Below are positions 16,452 through 25,673 of a DNA stretch of 64,000 bases, in pieces. A program made the position numbers and the translations under genes. Within the stretch, counting starts at the first letter, position 1; each line of letters opens with the position of its first letter. Location of the stretch: NCBI RefSeq assembly GCF_000515255.1, contig NZ_KI911559.1, forward strand, positions 2,429,660 to 2,493,659, written 5' to 3'. The notes below the pieces were generated by a model that was not told the origin of the DNA, did no database searches, and saw nothing but the letters and a program-made list of their open reading frames with translations. The stretch is from Rhodovibrio salinarum DSM 9154 (GTDB lineage Bacteria > Pseudomonadota > Alphaproteobacteria > Kiloniellales > Rhodovibrionaceae).

Positions 16452-18500
16452 TTAACCTGCCGCGCGGGCCCGGCGCCGACGGTTGGTGCGGGGCTCGCCG
16501 CCTTCCGGCGGGGCCGCTTTCTTGACCTCGGGCAGCGGCACGGACTGGCGCAGCTTGGGGTAGGGGGCGGTTGAGTGGGGGAAGCCCATCGCTTCCACAA
16601 AGTGCGCCTGGAACGCCGGCTCGACCGCCGTTTCGATCTTCTCGATCTGGCGCACCACCCGTTCGATCTCGGGTCGGGCGTTCTTGTTCAACAATGCGAT
16701 CCGCGCGCCCGTACCGGCGGCGTTGCCGGCGGAACTGACTTTCGACAGGTCACAGTCCGGGATCAGGCCCAGGATCATCGCGTACTTGACGTCGATGTGG
16801 CTGCCGAACGCGCCAGCGAGCACGATCCGGTCGACGGACTCGATCTCCAACTGGTCCATCAGCAGGCGCGCGCCGGCGTAGAGCGCGGCCTTGGCGAGCT
16901 GGATCGCCCGGACGTCATTCTGGGTGATCCGGACTTCCGGCTCGCCCGCGTTGAGTAGGTAGGACCAGGTGCGTCCGTCCTTCTGGACCCTGTCGGTGCG
17001 TTCGGCGAGCGCGCCGTCGATCGTCCCGTCGGGCGCGATCACGCCGGCCAGGTACATCTCCGCCAACGCCTCGATGATGCCGGAGCCGCAAATGCCGGTG
17101 ACGCCGATCTTGCGCACGGCCCGGCCGAAGCCCTCCTCGTTCGACCAGAGATCGCAGCCGATCACCTTGTAGCGCGGCTCCAGCGTCTCGGGATCGATGC
17201 GCACACGCTCGATCGCGCCGTTGGCGGCGCGTTGACCGCCGGAGATCTGCGCACCTTCGAACGCCGGGCCTGTGGGAGAGGAGGCGGCCAGCACGCGGTA
17301 CTTGTTGCCAAGCAGGATTTCCGCGTTGGTGCCGACATCGACGATCAGCACCGTGTCCTCCGACAAGTGCGGACTTTCCGACAGCGCGACGCCGGCGGTG
17401 TCCGCCCCGACGTGGCCAGCGATGCACGGTAAGACGTAGACGCGGGCGTCACGGTGCAGGTTGATGCCCATCTCGCTTGCCCACAGCGTCAGCCCGGCGG
17501 AGGTCGCGAGCGCGAAAGGCGCACCGCCCAGTTCCGTTGGATCGATCCCGAGCATCAGGTGATGCATGATCGGGTTGCCGACGAAGGTCGCGTTCAGGAT
17601 CTCCTCGCTCTTGATGCCGGCTTCGGCAGCCGTCTCGGCGATCAGTTCGTTCATCGCCTCGCGGACCGCGACGGTCATCTCGCCCGCGCCGCCTTCGTTC
17701 ATCATGGCGTAGGATACCCGGCTCATCAGGTCCTCGCCGAAACGGATCTGCGGATTCATGATGCCGTTGGAGGCCAGCACCTCGCCCGACTGCAGGTCGC
17801 ACAGATGGGCGGCGATTGTGGTCGAGCCGACGTCGACCGCCAGGCCGTAGGCACGGTCGTGGAAGCCGGGCCAGATCGCAGTGATTCGCTTGCCCATGTG
17901 GACCGCGACCGTGACCTTCCAGTCGCCTTCGCGCAGGACCTTCTGCAGCCACTGGATTGTATAGAGGTCGCAATCCTCCAGGTCGTGCAGGTCCCACTGC
18001 GCTTCCAGCGCGGCGTAGAGCCGTTCCAGGTCGCCCGTGGGCTTGTGCATGTCCGGCTGCTCGACCTCGACGTAGTGCAGCCGCACCGCCGGATCGAGCA
18101 CGATATCGCGCGCCTCCGCCCGCTTGCGCACGACCTGCTTGTGCACCTGCGCATCGGCCGGAATGTCGACGACGACATCGTCCAGGATCTGCGCCTGGCA
18201 GGATAGGCGGCGTCCCGCCTTGATCGGCCGGCGGCGGGCACGCGCGTTGTATTGCGTCTCCGTCTCGGACCAGGCGGAGACGTGATCGGCCGAACTTTCG
18301 ATGCCGTGCTTGGCGAACCGACCCTCGCCGATCGTGCACTGACAGCGCCCGCATAGGCCGCGCCCGCCGCAAACGGAATCGATGTCCACGCCCAGCTGAC
18401 GTGCGGCGGTCAGCACGGGCGTCCCCTTCTCGAACCGGCCGCGCCGGCCGGATGGAGTGAACACGATCAGCGCGGTGTCGGTCTGTACGCTTTCGGCCAT
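16452..18500 (-). CDS. Ferredoxin-ASKHA corrinoid activation protein (DUF4445 / RACE-like)
   Basis: Protein of 682 residues. The N-terminus (about 1-105) is a 2Fe-2S ferredoxin with Cys44, Cys50, Cys53 and Cys101 (DSVCGGRGLCGRCQC, RRLSCQAQ). The rest is an ASKHA ATPase-like body with AVDVGSTTIAAHLCDL, LIVDVGTNAEILLG and VLAGAFGSHIDVKYA. Such proteins use ATP and an electron from the cluster to reduce cob(II)alamin back to Co(I) in corrinoid methyltransferase systems. The C-terminus is an arginine-rich tail (RTNRRRRARAAG), like that of the methyltransferase gene 219 bp upstream on the same strand. Together with the corrinoid protein at 24171 this marks a corrinoid C1 pathway. Confidence 0.9.
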   Translation of the reverse strand: MAESVQTDTALIVFTPSGRRGRFEKGTPVLTAARQLGVDIDSVCGGRGLCGRCQCTIGEGRFAKHGIESSADHVSAWSETETQYNARARRRPIKAGRRLSCQAQILDDVVVDIPADAQVHKQVVRKRAEARDIVLDPAVRLHYVEVEQPDMHKPTGDLERLYAALEAQWDLHDLEDCDLYTIQWLQKVLREGDWKVTVAVHMGKRITAIWPGFHDRAYGLAVDVGSTTIAAHLCDLQSGEVLASNGIMNPQIRFGEDLMSRVSYAMMNEGGAGEMTVAVREAMNELIAETAAEAGIKSEEILNATFVGNPIMHHLMLGIDPTELGGAPFALATSAGLTLWASEMGINLHRDARVYVLPCIAGHVGADTAGVALSESPHLSEDTVLIVDVGTNAEILLGNKYRVLAASSPTGPAFEGAQISGGQRAANGAIERVRIDPETLEPRYKVIGCDLWSNEEGFGRAVRKIGVTGICGSGIIEALAEMYLAGVIAPDGTIDGALAERTDRVQKDGRTWSYLLNAGEPEVRITQNDVRAIQLAKAALYAGARLLMDQLEIESVDRIVLAGAFGSHIDVKYAMILGLIPDCDLSKVSSAGNAAGTGARIALLNKNARPEIERVVRQIEKIETAVEPAFQAHFVEAMGFPHSTAPYPKLRQSVPLPEVKKAAPPEGGEPRTNRRRRARAAG

Positions 18501-18719
18501 CCTGGTTCTCTCGCGTCGATTGGCGCCCGCGACGGACGCGCGACCACCTCACCCTTTTCCTCGCTTCCCAGCGGCGCCAAGGACCCGGCCGAGACATCGA
18601 TGCTGGTTTTTTTCAGCAGGGATGGCGGCAGCCAAAGTTGGTGCCCCCTCATCCAAATGGGAGGAGAGGGCTCGGGAAGGGGGAGGTGGCCCGCAACGTT
18701 GTCCGCAAGAACGGCCGGC

Positions 18720-19634
18720 TTAGCTCGCGCGGCGGCGACGGCGTTCGCGACGGTCCTCACGACCTTCGCCACCGCTGGCTTCGGCTTGCGAGGGCTCGCG
18801 GTAACGCTTGATCCAGCGCAGGCAATCCTGGTCCGTGCCCATCAGCACGTCCGCGGCCAGGATGCCCTGCATTTCCGGCTCGTGCAGCGGGTTCATGATC
18901 GCCGAGGTCATGCCGTTACTGGACGCCATCGCCAGGAACGCCGCGTTCAGGCCGTGCCGGTTGGGCAGACCGAACGAGACGTTCGACGCGCCACAGGTCG
19001 AGTTGACATCAAGCTCGTCGCGCAGGCGGTTGAGGATGTGGAACACCTGCCGGCCGGCCTGACCCAGCGCGCCGATCGGCATGACCAGCGGGTCGACCAC
19101 GATATCCTCTTTCGGGATCCCGTGGTCCTGGGCGCGCTGGACGATCTTCTTGGCGACCTCGAAGCGCACGTTCGGGTCTTCCGAGATGCCGGTCTCGTCG
19201 TTTGAGATCGCCACCACCGCGGCATTGTATTTCTTGATCAGCGGCAGGACCTGTTCAAGGCGCTCGTCCTCGCCGGTCACCGAGTTCACCAGCGGCTTGC
19301 CCTGATAGACCTCGAGCCCGCGTTCTAGCGCCTCGACGATCGAGCTGTCGATCGACAGCGGCACATCGGTCAGCTCCTGTACCAGCTTGATTGTCTGCGC
19401 CAGAATGGCCGGCTCGTCGGCCAGCGGAATGCCGGCGTTGACGTCTAGCATGTGCGCGCCGGCCTGGACCTGCGCGGCGACATCGCGTTCGACCGTGGAG
19501 AAGTCGCCGTCGGCCATTTCGGCCGCCAGCTTCTTCCGGCCCGTCGGGTTGATCCGTTCGCCGATGATGCAGAACGGCTGATCGTTCCCGATCACGACCT
19601 TCTTTTTGTGGGAGGTGACGACGGTGTGGGCCAT
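18720..19634 (-). CDS. Methyltetrahydrofolate:corrinoid methyltransferase (pterin-binding, AcsE/MtvA-like)
   Basis: Protein of 304 residues folding as a pterin-binding TIM barrel: CIIGERINPTGRKKL, DVNAGIP, SIDSS, PLVNSVTGE, DPLVMPIGA and STCGASNVSFGLPNR are the folate-site stretches. It moves a methyl group between a corrinoid protein and tetrahydrofolate. In demethylation pathways it runs from methyl-corrinoid to methyl-H4folate, which the MTHFR at 25993 can then oxidise. After the barrel comes a charged arginine-rich tail (REDRRERRRRRAS) not needed for the fold. It is upstream of the activator gene on the same strand, and both face away from the transporter operon. Confidence 0.9.
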   Translation of the reverse strand: MAHTVVTSHKKKVVIGNDQPFCIIGERINPTGRKKLAAEMADGDFSTVERDVAAQVQAGAHMLDVNAGIPLADEPAILAQTIKLVQELTDVPLSIDSSIVEALERGLEVYQGKPLVNSVTGEDERLEQVLPLIKKYNAAVVAISNDETGISEDPNVRFEVAKKIVQRAQDHGIPKEDIVVDPLVMPIGALGQAGRQVFHILNRLRDELDVNSTCGASNVSFGLPNRHGLNAAFLAMASSNGMTSAIMNPLHEPEMQGILAADVLMGTDQDCLRWIKRYREPSQAEASGGEGREDRRERRRRRAS

Positions 19635-19955
19635 CTGTGGGGCGGCTCCATGGCTTGGGGCGCGTGTCTAGGGCGTGTTGGTGCAGCCGCGTGACCGGAT
19701 AAGGTCGCTGCAGCTACACCTATCAGGCGCCAGAGATCGCCCTGCGGCTTCCATGGGTGCGACATCTTCTCGCTAAAGACCGTCGCGGGACAGCGTTTGC
19801 GTGAGTCAAAACAGGCAGCGCCGAAGACATCGATGCCACGCGCCGTCAGGCACACATCGACATGCCGGCCCGTCGATACGCTTAGGGCCGCCGGCTCAGA
19901 ACGCGGCCGTCGGACTTACCGAAAGATGTCTATAGAGGCTGAAGCGCCAGGTGCC
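19635..19955. other. Gap upstream of the corrinoid methyltransferase gene
   Basis: This stretch of 321 bp has no convincing gene. About 45 bp upstream of the methyltransferase start lies an imperfect inverted repeat in which GGTGCAGC faces GCTGCAGCTACACC (about 19679-19720). It could be an operator or RNA hairpin. I looked for and did not find a cobalamin-riboswitch B12 box. Confidence 0.3.
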
Positions 19956-20300
19956 TTATCGCCGCCGGGCCCCGGCTTCGCCGTAGTACACAGACAGGGC
20001 CGTTTCGCGCGTTGACCCTTCCTGGACCACGCCGTCGACACCGGCGTCGCCGCCAAGCTGCTTCGACTCATCGGGGGAGACCCGCTGCACCCAATACAAA
20101 TTGGCATCGGCGAAACCGCCGCGGAAGCTGCGGGTTTCGTTGCCGACCGAGCCGTGAACGGCGCTGGGCACCTCGCGGTCTGCGATCACGCGCGCCATCG
20201 TCGACGACGGGGCGCGGACGACCAGGCCATCGCGAATCTGGCGGTCCTGCCAGCGGCTGTCCCGGGGATCGGCAACGGGGATGAAACGCCAAAGCGGCAT
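19956..20300 (-). CDS. Small conserved-looking hypothetical protein
   Basis: About 114 residues from ATG 20300, chosen because GAGGAG sits 9 bp upstream; the frame is open further but without a site. It begins MPLWRFIPVADPRDSRWQDR and continues with a VVRAPSSTMARVIA segment, a compact alpha/beta-looking pattern I have the impression of seeing in other Rhodospirillales, without a named family. It is soluble with no signal. It sits between the corrinoid methyltransferase and the ABC importer genes, on the methyltransferase strand. No function is assigned. Confidence 0.6.
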   Translation of the reverse strand: MPLWRFIPVADPRDSRWQDRQIRDGLVVRAPSSTMARVIADREVPSAVHGSVGNETRSFRGGFADANLYWVQRVSPDESKQLGGDAGVDGVVQEGSTRETALSVYYGEAGARRR

Positions 20301-20524
20301 GGGCTGCGGCTCCTCGGCTGGACCGGGTGCGCCCAGTCGGTTGGCGACGGGCGCGGCGGGACGCCCCCTGCGCATAGCGTGCTTACGCGCGCGGAGCAAG
20401 CTGTGTAGTCGCGTTGGGCGATGCGACCGACTGTGCTGACCGCATTGCACGTTGGCGGGTGCGACAACGCATGCCGGGCGAAAAACCCCTGTCAGAGCCG
20501 CGTCTGATCGCTAGTCTTCGGCCC

Positions 20525-22393
20525 ATGGAGTTCCTCTTCGTGCAGTTTCTGACCGGCTTGGCCAGTGCATCGGCCCTGTTCCTGGTCGCCTGTGGGCTGT
20601 CGATCATCTTCGGCGTGACCCGAATCGTGAACTTCGCGCACGGCTCCTTCTTCATGGTCGGGGCCTACGGCGCGTACTCGCTCTCGGGCGCGTTAATGCC
20701 GTTGCTGGGCGGGCTTGGCTTTTGGCTGGCGCTGCCGCTGGCGGCACTTGGTGTCGGGCTGCTCGGCGCGCTGGTCGAAGTCACGGTGTTGCGCCGGCTG
20801 TACCGCTCGCACGAGCTGTTTCAGCTGCTGGCGACCTTCGGCCTGGTGCTGATAATCAAGGACGCGACGCTAATCACCTGGGGACCGCAGGACCTGTTGG
20901 GCCCGCGCGCCCCCGGGGCGGGCGGTGCGATCGCCGTGCTGGGTGAACGGATCCCGGAATACGACCTGGTGCTGATCGCCCTCGGGCCGCTGGTGCTCGG
21001 GCTGCTGTGGCTGCTGTTCCATCGCACGCGCTGGGGCGTATTGGTCCGCGCGGCGACCCAGGATCGGGAAATGGTGGGCGCGCTCGGCGTCGACCAGAAG
21101 AAGCTGTTCACCGGCGTGGTGTTCCTCGGCTCCGCGCTTGCGGGTCTGGGCGGGGCCGTGCAGATTCCGCGCGAGGCCGCCAACCTCAACATGGACCTCA
21201 ACATCATCGCGGAGGTGTTCGCGGTGACGGTGGTGGGCGGCATGGGCTCGATCGTCGGGCCGTTCCTGGCCGCGCTGCTGGTCGCGCAGTTGAACGCTTT
21301 CGGCATCCTGATCCTGCCGGAAATCTCGATCGTGCTGCTGTTCCTGGTGATGGCGATCGTGTTGGTGCTGCGCCCGCAAGGCCTGCTGGGCCGCAAAGAG
21401 CTCGCCGGCAGCGCCACCCACGGTGCCCCGGAAAGCCCGCTGCGGCCGGAAGGGTGGGGGCTCGGCCTAGCCGGCCTGAGTATCCTGCTGGCGCTGGCTG
21501 CGTTGCCTGCGGTCGCTGGCGGCTATGTCCTGTCGGTGGCGAGTGAGATCTTGATCTTCGCGCTGTTCGCCGCCTCGCTGCAGTTCCTGATGGGCGTGGG
21601 CGGGATGATCTCGTTCGGTCACGCCGCGTATCTGGGTCTTGGCGCTTATGCGGTCGGCCTGTCGGTGACCCACTGGGATGCGCCGATGACGGGGGCGCTC
21701 GCCCTGGCCCCGATCGGTGGGGCGATTGGGGCGCTGTTGTTTGGCTGGTTCTGCGTGCGTCTGTCTGGGGTTTATCTGGCGATGCTAACACTCGCCTTCG
21801 CACAGATCGCCTGGTCGGTCGCCTTCCAGTGGGTTGACGTGACGGGCGGCGACAACGGCCTGCTCGGCCTTTGGCCGGCGCGCTGGGCGAGCGACCCGGC
21901 CGCCTTCTACTGGCTGACCCTTGGACTGGTCGCCACGGCGGTGGTGCTGCTGCGCCGGATCGTCTTCGCGCCGTTCGGCTACGGTCTGCGCGCGGCGCGC
22001 GACAGCACGCTTAGAGCAGAGGCGGTGGGCATCCACACCCGCCGGCAGCGCTGGGGAGCCTTTACGCTCGCCGGCGCGTTCGCTGGACTCGCGGGCGGGC
22101 TCTATGCCTTCGCCAAAGGCAGCGTGTTCCCGGAAGTGCTCTCGATCCCGACCTCGCTCGACGCGCTTGTGATGGTGCTACTGGGCGGCGTGCAGACGCT
22201 GGCCGGTCCGCTGGTCGGCGCGGCGGTGTTCGATGGCCTGCAGACCTGGCTGATGAGCGAGACGGACTATTGGCGCGCGATCGTCGGGACCGGTGTGATC
22301 GCATTGTGTATCGCCTTCCCGCGTGGCCTTGTCGGCAATCTGCGCGCGCTCCAGGAAAACCGGCGCGAAGCCGGACAAGGGGCTTCCGCATGA
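20525..22393 (+). CDS. Fused LivH-LivM branched-chain-type ABC permease
   Basis: About 622 residues from ATG 20525, where the first membrane segment begins (MEFLFVQFLTGLASASALFL); no strong ribosome site is visible. Residues 1-290 are LivH-like (FGVTRIVNFAHGSFFMVGAY, VVGGMGSIVGPFLAALLVAQ) and residues 330-600 are LivM-like (MISFGHAAYLGLGAYAVGLS, FGYGLRAARDSTLRAEAVGI, LLGGVQTLAGPLVGAAVFDG). The two permeases are normally separate genes, as in the system at the right end of this window. It overlaps the LivG gene by 4 bp. The import substrate is probably linked to the surrounding corrinoid C1 genes rather than being leucine (inference). Confidence 0.92.
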   Translation: MEFLFVQFLTGLASASALFLVACGLSIIFGVTRIVNFAHGSFFMVGAYGAYSLSGALMPLLGGLGFWLALPLAALGVGLLGALVEVTVLRRLYRSHELFQLLATFGLVLIIKDATLITWGPQDLLGPRAPGAGGAIAVLGERIPEYDLVLIALGPLVLGLLWLLFHRTRWGVLVRAATQDREMVGALGVDQKKLFTGVVFLGSALAGLGGAVQIPREAANLNMDLNIIAEVFAVTVVGGMGSIVGPFLAALLVAQLNAFGILILPEISIVLLFLVMAIVLVLRPQGLLGRKELAGSATHGAPESPLRPEGWGLGLAGLSILLALAALPAVAGGYVLSVASEILIFALFAASLQFLMGVGGMISFGHAAYLGLGAYAVGLSVTHWDAPMTGALALAPIGGAIGALLFGWFCVRLSGVYLAMLTLAFAQIAWSVAFQWVDVTGGDNGLLGLWPARWASDPAAFYWLTLGLVATAVVLLRRIVFAPFGYGLRAARDSTLRAEAVGIHTRRQRWGAFTLAGAFAGLAGGLYAFAKGSVFPEVLSIPTSLDALVMVLLGGVQTLAGPLVGAAVFDGLQTWLMSETDYWRAIVGTGVIALCIAFPRGLVGNLRALQENRREAGQGASA

Positions 22394-23160
22394 GCCAGCC
22401 GGTGCTGGAAGCGGAAAACCTTGCCAAGCGGTTTGGCGGCGTGCGCGCGGTCGACGACGTCTCGCTCGCCCTTGCCGCCGGCGAGGTGCTGGCGATGATT
22501 GGCCCGAACGGAGCCGGCAAGTCGACCTGCTTCAACTTGCTGAACGGACAGGTGCGCGCGGATGGCGGACACGTCCGTTTGCATGGCCGCGAGATCACCG
22601 GCCTGCCGCCACGCAAAGTCTGGCGCCTGGGGGTTGGCCGAACCTTCCAGGTCGCTGCGGTGTTTGCTTCCATGACGGTTCTAGAGACGGTGCAGGTGGC
22701 CTTGCTGTCGCGCGACCGGCGGCTCTGGCGCTTATGGCGGCGCGCGAACCGCCACATGCCGGGGCGCGCGCGCGAGCTGTTGCGCCAAGTCGGCATGGAC
22801 TGGGCGGCGGAGCGCACCTGCGGCACGCTTGCCTATGGCGACGTCAAGCGGGTCGAGCTCGCCATCGCGCTCGCCAACGATCCGACCGTCCTGCTGATGG
22901 ACGAGCCGACGGCCGGTATGGCGGCGGAGGAACGCGGCCAGTTGATGGCGCTCACCCAGCAGATCGCCCGGACCCGCAAGATGGCGGTGCTGTTCACCGA
23001 GCACGACATGGACGTCGTGTTCGGTCATGCCGATCGCGTGCTGGTGCTGCACCAGGGTCGGGTGCTGGCCCACGGAACGCCGACAGAGGTCAGGGGGGAA
23101 CCGGAGGTGCAGCGGGTTTACCTCGGTGAGCCCAACGCTGCGGAGATTCCAGCATGCTGA
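22390..23160 (+). CDS. ABC transporter ATP-binding protein (LivG type)
   Basis: Protein of 256 residues from an ATG overlapping the permease stop (ATGA). Walker A is GPNGAGKST, the signature region is degenerate (CGTLAYGDVKRVELAIAL, with YGDVK instead of LSGGQ) and Walker B is VLLMDEPTAGM, followed by the switch His in FTEHDMDVV. LivG proteins commonly carry this altered signature. It pairs with the next gene to power the fused permease. Confidence 0.92.
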   Translation: MSQPVLEAENLAKRFGGVRAVDDVSLALAAGEVLAMIGPNGAGKSTCFNLLNGQVRADGGHVRLHGREITGLPPRKVWRLGVGRTFQVAAVFASMTVLETVQVALLSRDRRLWRLWRRANRHMPGRARELLRQVGMDWAAERTCGTLAYGDVKRVELAIALANDPTVLLMDEPTAGMAAEERGQLMALTQQIARTRKMAVLFTEHDMDVVFGHADRVLVLHQGRVLAHGTPTEVRGEPEVQRVYLGEPNAAEIPAC

Positions 23161-23855
23161 AGGTGCGCGACCTCGATGTCTTTTACGGCCGGGCGCAAGT
23201 GCTGTTCGGTGTCGGCTTCGAGGTGCCGGCGGGCGGCGTGACGGCGCTGATGGGCCGCAACGGGGCGGGCAAGTCGACGACGATGAAGGCGCTGATGGGG
23301 CTAGTGCCGTCAGCGCGCGGGGAGGTCTCGCTGGATGGCCGGCGGATCGACGGTTGGCCGCCGTTCCGGATCGCGCGCGCCGGCCTCGGTTATGTCGCGG
23401 AGGAACGACGCATCTTCCCGGACATGACGGTTGCGGAGAACCTGGAGGTCGGTCGACGCGATCCAGCCGACGGCCGCGCACCCTGGACGGTCGCGGAGGT
23501 CGAGCGGCTGTTCCCCAATCTGGCGCAGTTGCGTGACCGCCGGGCAGGGCAGACCAGTGGGGGCGAGCAGCAGATGCTGGCGGTCGCACGCACGCTGATG
23601 GGCAATCCCCGCCTGCTGCTGCTGGACGAGCCGTCCGAGGGGTTGGCGCCGGTGATCGTGCAGCAGATGGCAGCGGCGGTGCGCGCCCTGAAAGCCGGTG
23701 GCGTCACGGTGTTGCTGAGCGAACAGAACCTACGTTTCGCCGGCGCGGTGGCGGATCGGGCGGTGGTGCTGGAGAAGGGCGCGGTGCGTTTCTCGGGCGT
23801 GATGGCAGAACTCGCCGAGGATGCGGAACTGCGCCGGGCGTATCTCGCCGTGTAA
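23154..23855 (+). CDS. ABC transporter ATP-binding protein (LivF type)
   Basis: Protein of 233 residues. Walker A is GRNGAGKSTT, the signature is TSGGEQQMLA and Walker B is RLLLLDEPSEGLAP, followed by LLSEQN where the LivF switch Gln replaces His. It overlaps the preceding ATPase gene by 7 bp. It is the last gene of the transporter run; no terminator was recognised after it. The binding protein for the system is probably the minus-strand gene at 27709-28947. Confidence 0.92.
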   Translation: MLKVRDLDVFYGRAQVLFGVGFEVPAGGVTALMGRNGAGKSTTMKALMGLVPSARGEVSLDGRRIDGWPPFRIARAGLGYVAEERRIFPDMTVAENLEVGRRDPADGRAPWTVAEVERLFPNLAQLRDRRAGQTSGGEQQMLAVARTLMGNPRLLLLDEPSEGLAPVIVQQMAAAVRALKAGGVTVLLSEQNLRFAGAVADRAVVLEKGAVRFSGVMAELAEDAELRRAYLAV

Positions 23856-24170
23856 TCGTGCTCTTCGAATCCAGAACGGTGCGGATGGATTAACAGGTTG
23901 TCTTCGATCGCCCATGTATTGTTAATGCGATATTAAGGTGCAATGCCCCGGCGTGCACGGTCACTTGCGTGTCTATGTCACCCGCCAGGGTCATGAGTCG
24001 CGCGCATCTGCCGCATTGCATTCCGGAGCGGGCGGAAACCTGCGGTTTGTCGCTTTTCGAATACGCAAAGTCGCGGCAACGCCAGCCACGCGACCCGCTT
24101 TACCTGCCAAATACAAATAAGGTCGTCGGATGATGCACGACCAGCAACTGGCGAACCACGGGGTTTGAGG
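23856..24170. other. Gap upstream of the corrinoid protein gene
   Basis: A 315-bp stretch without a gene. It contains an AT-richer segment (about 23915-23940, GTATTGTTAATGCGATATTA) that could hold the promoter of the corrinoid protein operon. I saw no B12 box, no tRNA (the TTCGAATCC at 23866 has no cloverleaf around it) and no strong terminator. Confidence 0.3.
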
Positions 24171-24875
24171 ATGAGCGACGCTGATGATCTCGATCTGCGC
24201 GAGCTGGACGACGAAGAGCTGGTCAAGCAGATCCAGGACGATCTTTACGACGGCCTGAAAGACGAGGTCGCCGAAGGGGTCAATATCCTGCTCGAGCGCG
24301 AGTGGGAACCCTACAGCATCCTGACCACCGCGTTGGTCGAGGGCATGCGCATTGTCGGCGTGGACTTCCGCGACGGCATCCTGTTCGTGCCCGAGGTGTT
24401 GATGAGCGCGAACGCCATGAAGGCGGGCATGAATATCCTGCGCCCGCTGCTGGCGGAGAGTAACGCGCCCAAGATGGGTAAGATGGTAATCGGCACCGTC
24501 AAGGGCGACATCCACGACATCGGCAAGAACCTCGTCACCATGATGATGGAGGGCGCCGGCTTCGAGGTGATCGACATCGGGATCAACAATCCGATCGAGA
24601 ACTACCTCGACGCGCTCGAGGAGCATCAGCCGGATATCCTGGGGATGTCGGCGCTGCTGACCACGACGATGCCGTACATGAAGGTTGTCATCGACGGCAT
24701 GAAGGAGCGCGGCATCCGGGACGATTACATCGTCATGGTCGGCGGCGCGCCGCTGAACGAGCAGTTCTCGGAGGCGATCGGCGCCGACGCGTACTGCCGC
24801 GATGCCGCGGTCGCTGTCGATACCGCGAAGCAGTTGATGCACCGCCGGCATAACCAGATGGCGGCCGCGCAGTAA
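24171..24875 (+). CDS. Corrinoid (B12-binding) methyl carrier protein
   Basis: Protein of 234 residues: a helical cap domain (about 1-95) and a cobalamin-binding Rossmann domain with the base-off motif GDIHDIGKN (Asp113, His115, Gly118) plus SALLTTTM and VGGAPLN. It is the MttC/MtbC/MtgC class, carrying a methyl group on cobalt between a substrate methyltransferase and the folate methyltransferase. The ATG at 24171 is preceded by GAGG at tight spacing. It leads an operon with DUF1638, a small virulence-factor-like gene and MTHFR. No MttB-family methyltransferase accompanies it in the window. Confidence 0.94.
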   Translation: MSDADDLDLRELDDEELVKQIQDDLYDGLKDEVAEGVNILLEREWEPYSILTTALVEGMRIVGVDFRDGILFVPEVLMSANAMKAGMNILRPLLAESNAPKMGKMVIGTVKGDIHDIGKNLVTMMMEGAGFEVIDIGINNPIENYLDALEEHQPDILGMSALLTTTMPYMKVVIDGMKERGIRDDYIVMVGGAPLNEQFSEAIGADAYCRDAAVAVDTAKQLMHRRHNQMAAAQ

Positions 24876-24993
24876 GCGTCATTCCCTCGACTGGCCGTCG
24901 TGTCCGGATAGACCGGCGCGACGGCCGGTCACCCGGCTCCCTAACATGATATTCAGCCGCCCGCGGCCCCGTGGGCGGTCCGCGAGGCAGGTC

Positions 24994-25626
24994 ATGATCG
25001 ACGCCGCCACCGGGACAGTGCATGCCAGCGCCGGCCAGGATCGGCCGCGCACGCTGCTGATCGGGTGCGGGGCCTTGGCCCGCGAAATCCTGGCCCTGAT
25101 CGAGCGCGAGGGCTGGGATCACATGGAGCTCACCTGCCTGCCGGCGATCTGGCACAACACGCCGGGCAAGATTCCCGGAGGTGTGCGCGAGAAGATCCGG
25201 GCCAACCGCGATGTCTATGACCGGATTTTCTGCGTCTACGCCGACTGCGGTACCGGCGGGGAATTAGACCGTGTTCTCGAAGAAGAGGGCGTCGCCCGCC
25301 TGCCAGGTCCACACTGTTATGCGACCTATGCCGGACAGGGCAGTTTCGCGGCGATGGCCGAGCGCGACCCGGCCTGCTTCTACCTGACCGATTATCTGGT
25401 TCGTCACTTCGATCGGCTGATCGTCGAGGGGCTCGGCCTCGACCGGTTCCCGGAGTTGTCGGAGATGTACTTCGGGAACTACACGACACTGGTCTACCTG
25501 GCGCAGCAGGACGATAGCGCGCTGGACCGCCAAGCCCAGGCAGCGGCGGCTCGCCTGGGGCTGGCCTACCGCCGCGAGATGACCGGCTACGGCGAGCTCG
25601 AACGCGAACTGACAAGAGTTTCTTAA
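24994..25626 (+). CDS. DUF1638 domain protein
   Basis: About 210 residues from ATG 24994, preceded by AGGCAGG; an upstream in-frame ATG at 24946 would add a basic stretch. The DUF1638 pattern is visible: TLLIGCGALAREILALIERE, CLPAIWHNTPGKIP, IFCVYADCGTGGELD, GPHCYATYAGQ and FYLTDYLVRHFDRL, with several conserved Cys and His that may bind metal. The biochemical role is unknown; the family recurs beside corrinoid methyltransferase genes, and here it sits directly after the corrinoid protein. Confidence 0.88.
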   Translation: MIDAATGTVHASAGQDRPRTLLIGCGALAREILALIEREGWDHMELTCLPAIWHNTPGKIPGGVREKIRANRDVYDRIFCVYADCGTGGELDRVLEEEGVARLPGPHCYATYAGQGSFAAMAERDPACFYLTDYLVRHFDRLIVEGLGLDRFPELSEMYFGNYTTLVYLAQQDDSALDRQAQAAAARLGLAYRREMTGYGELERELTRVS

Positions 25627-25673
25627 GAAAAATGAGTCCCCTACAAGGACTCGGGAAGTCGAAAGGCGACGCA

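Noticed and set aside
23856-24170. Cobalamin riboswitch before the corrinoid protein gene, and a tRNA at TTCGAATCC
   Set aside because: No B12 box and no cloverleaf could be drawn around these bases.
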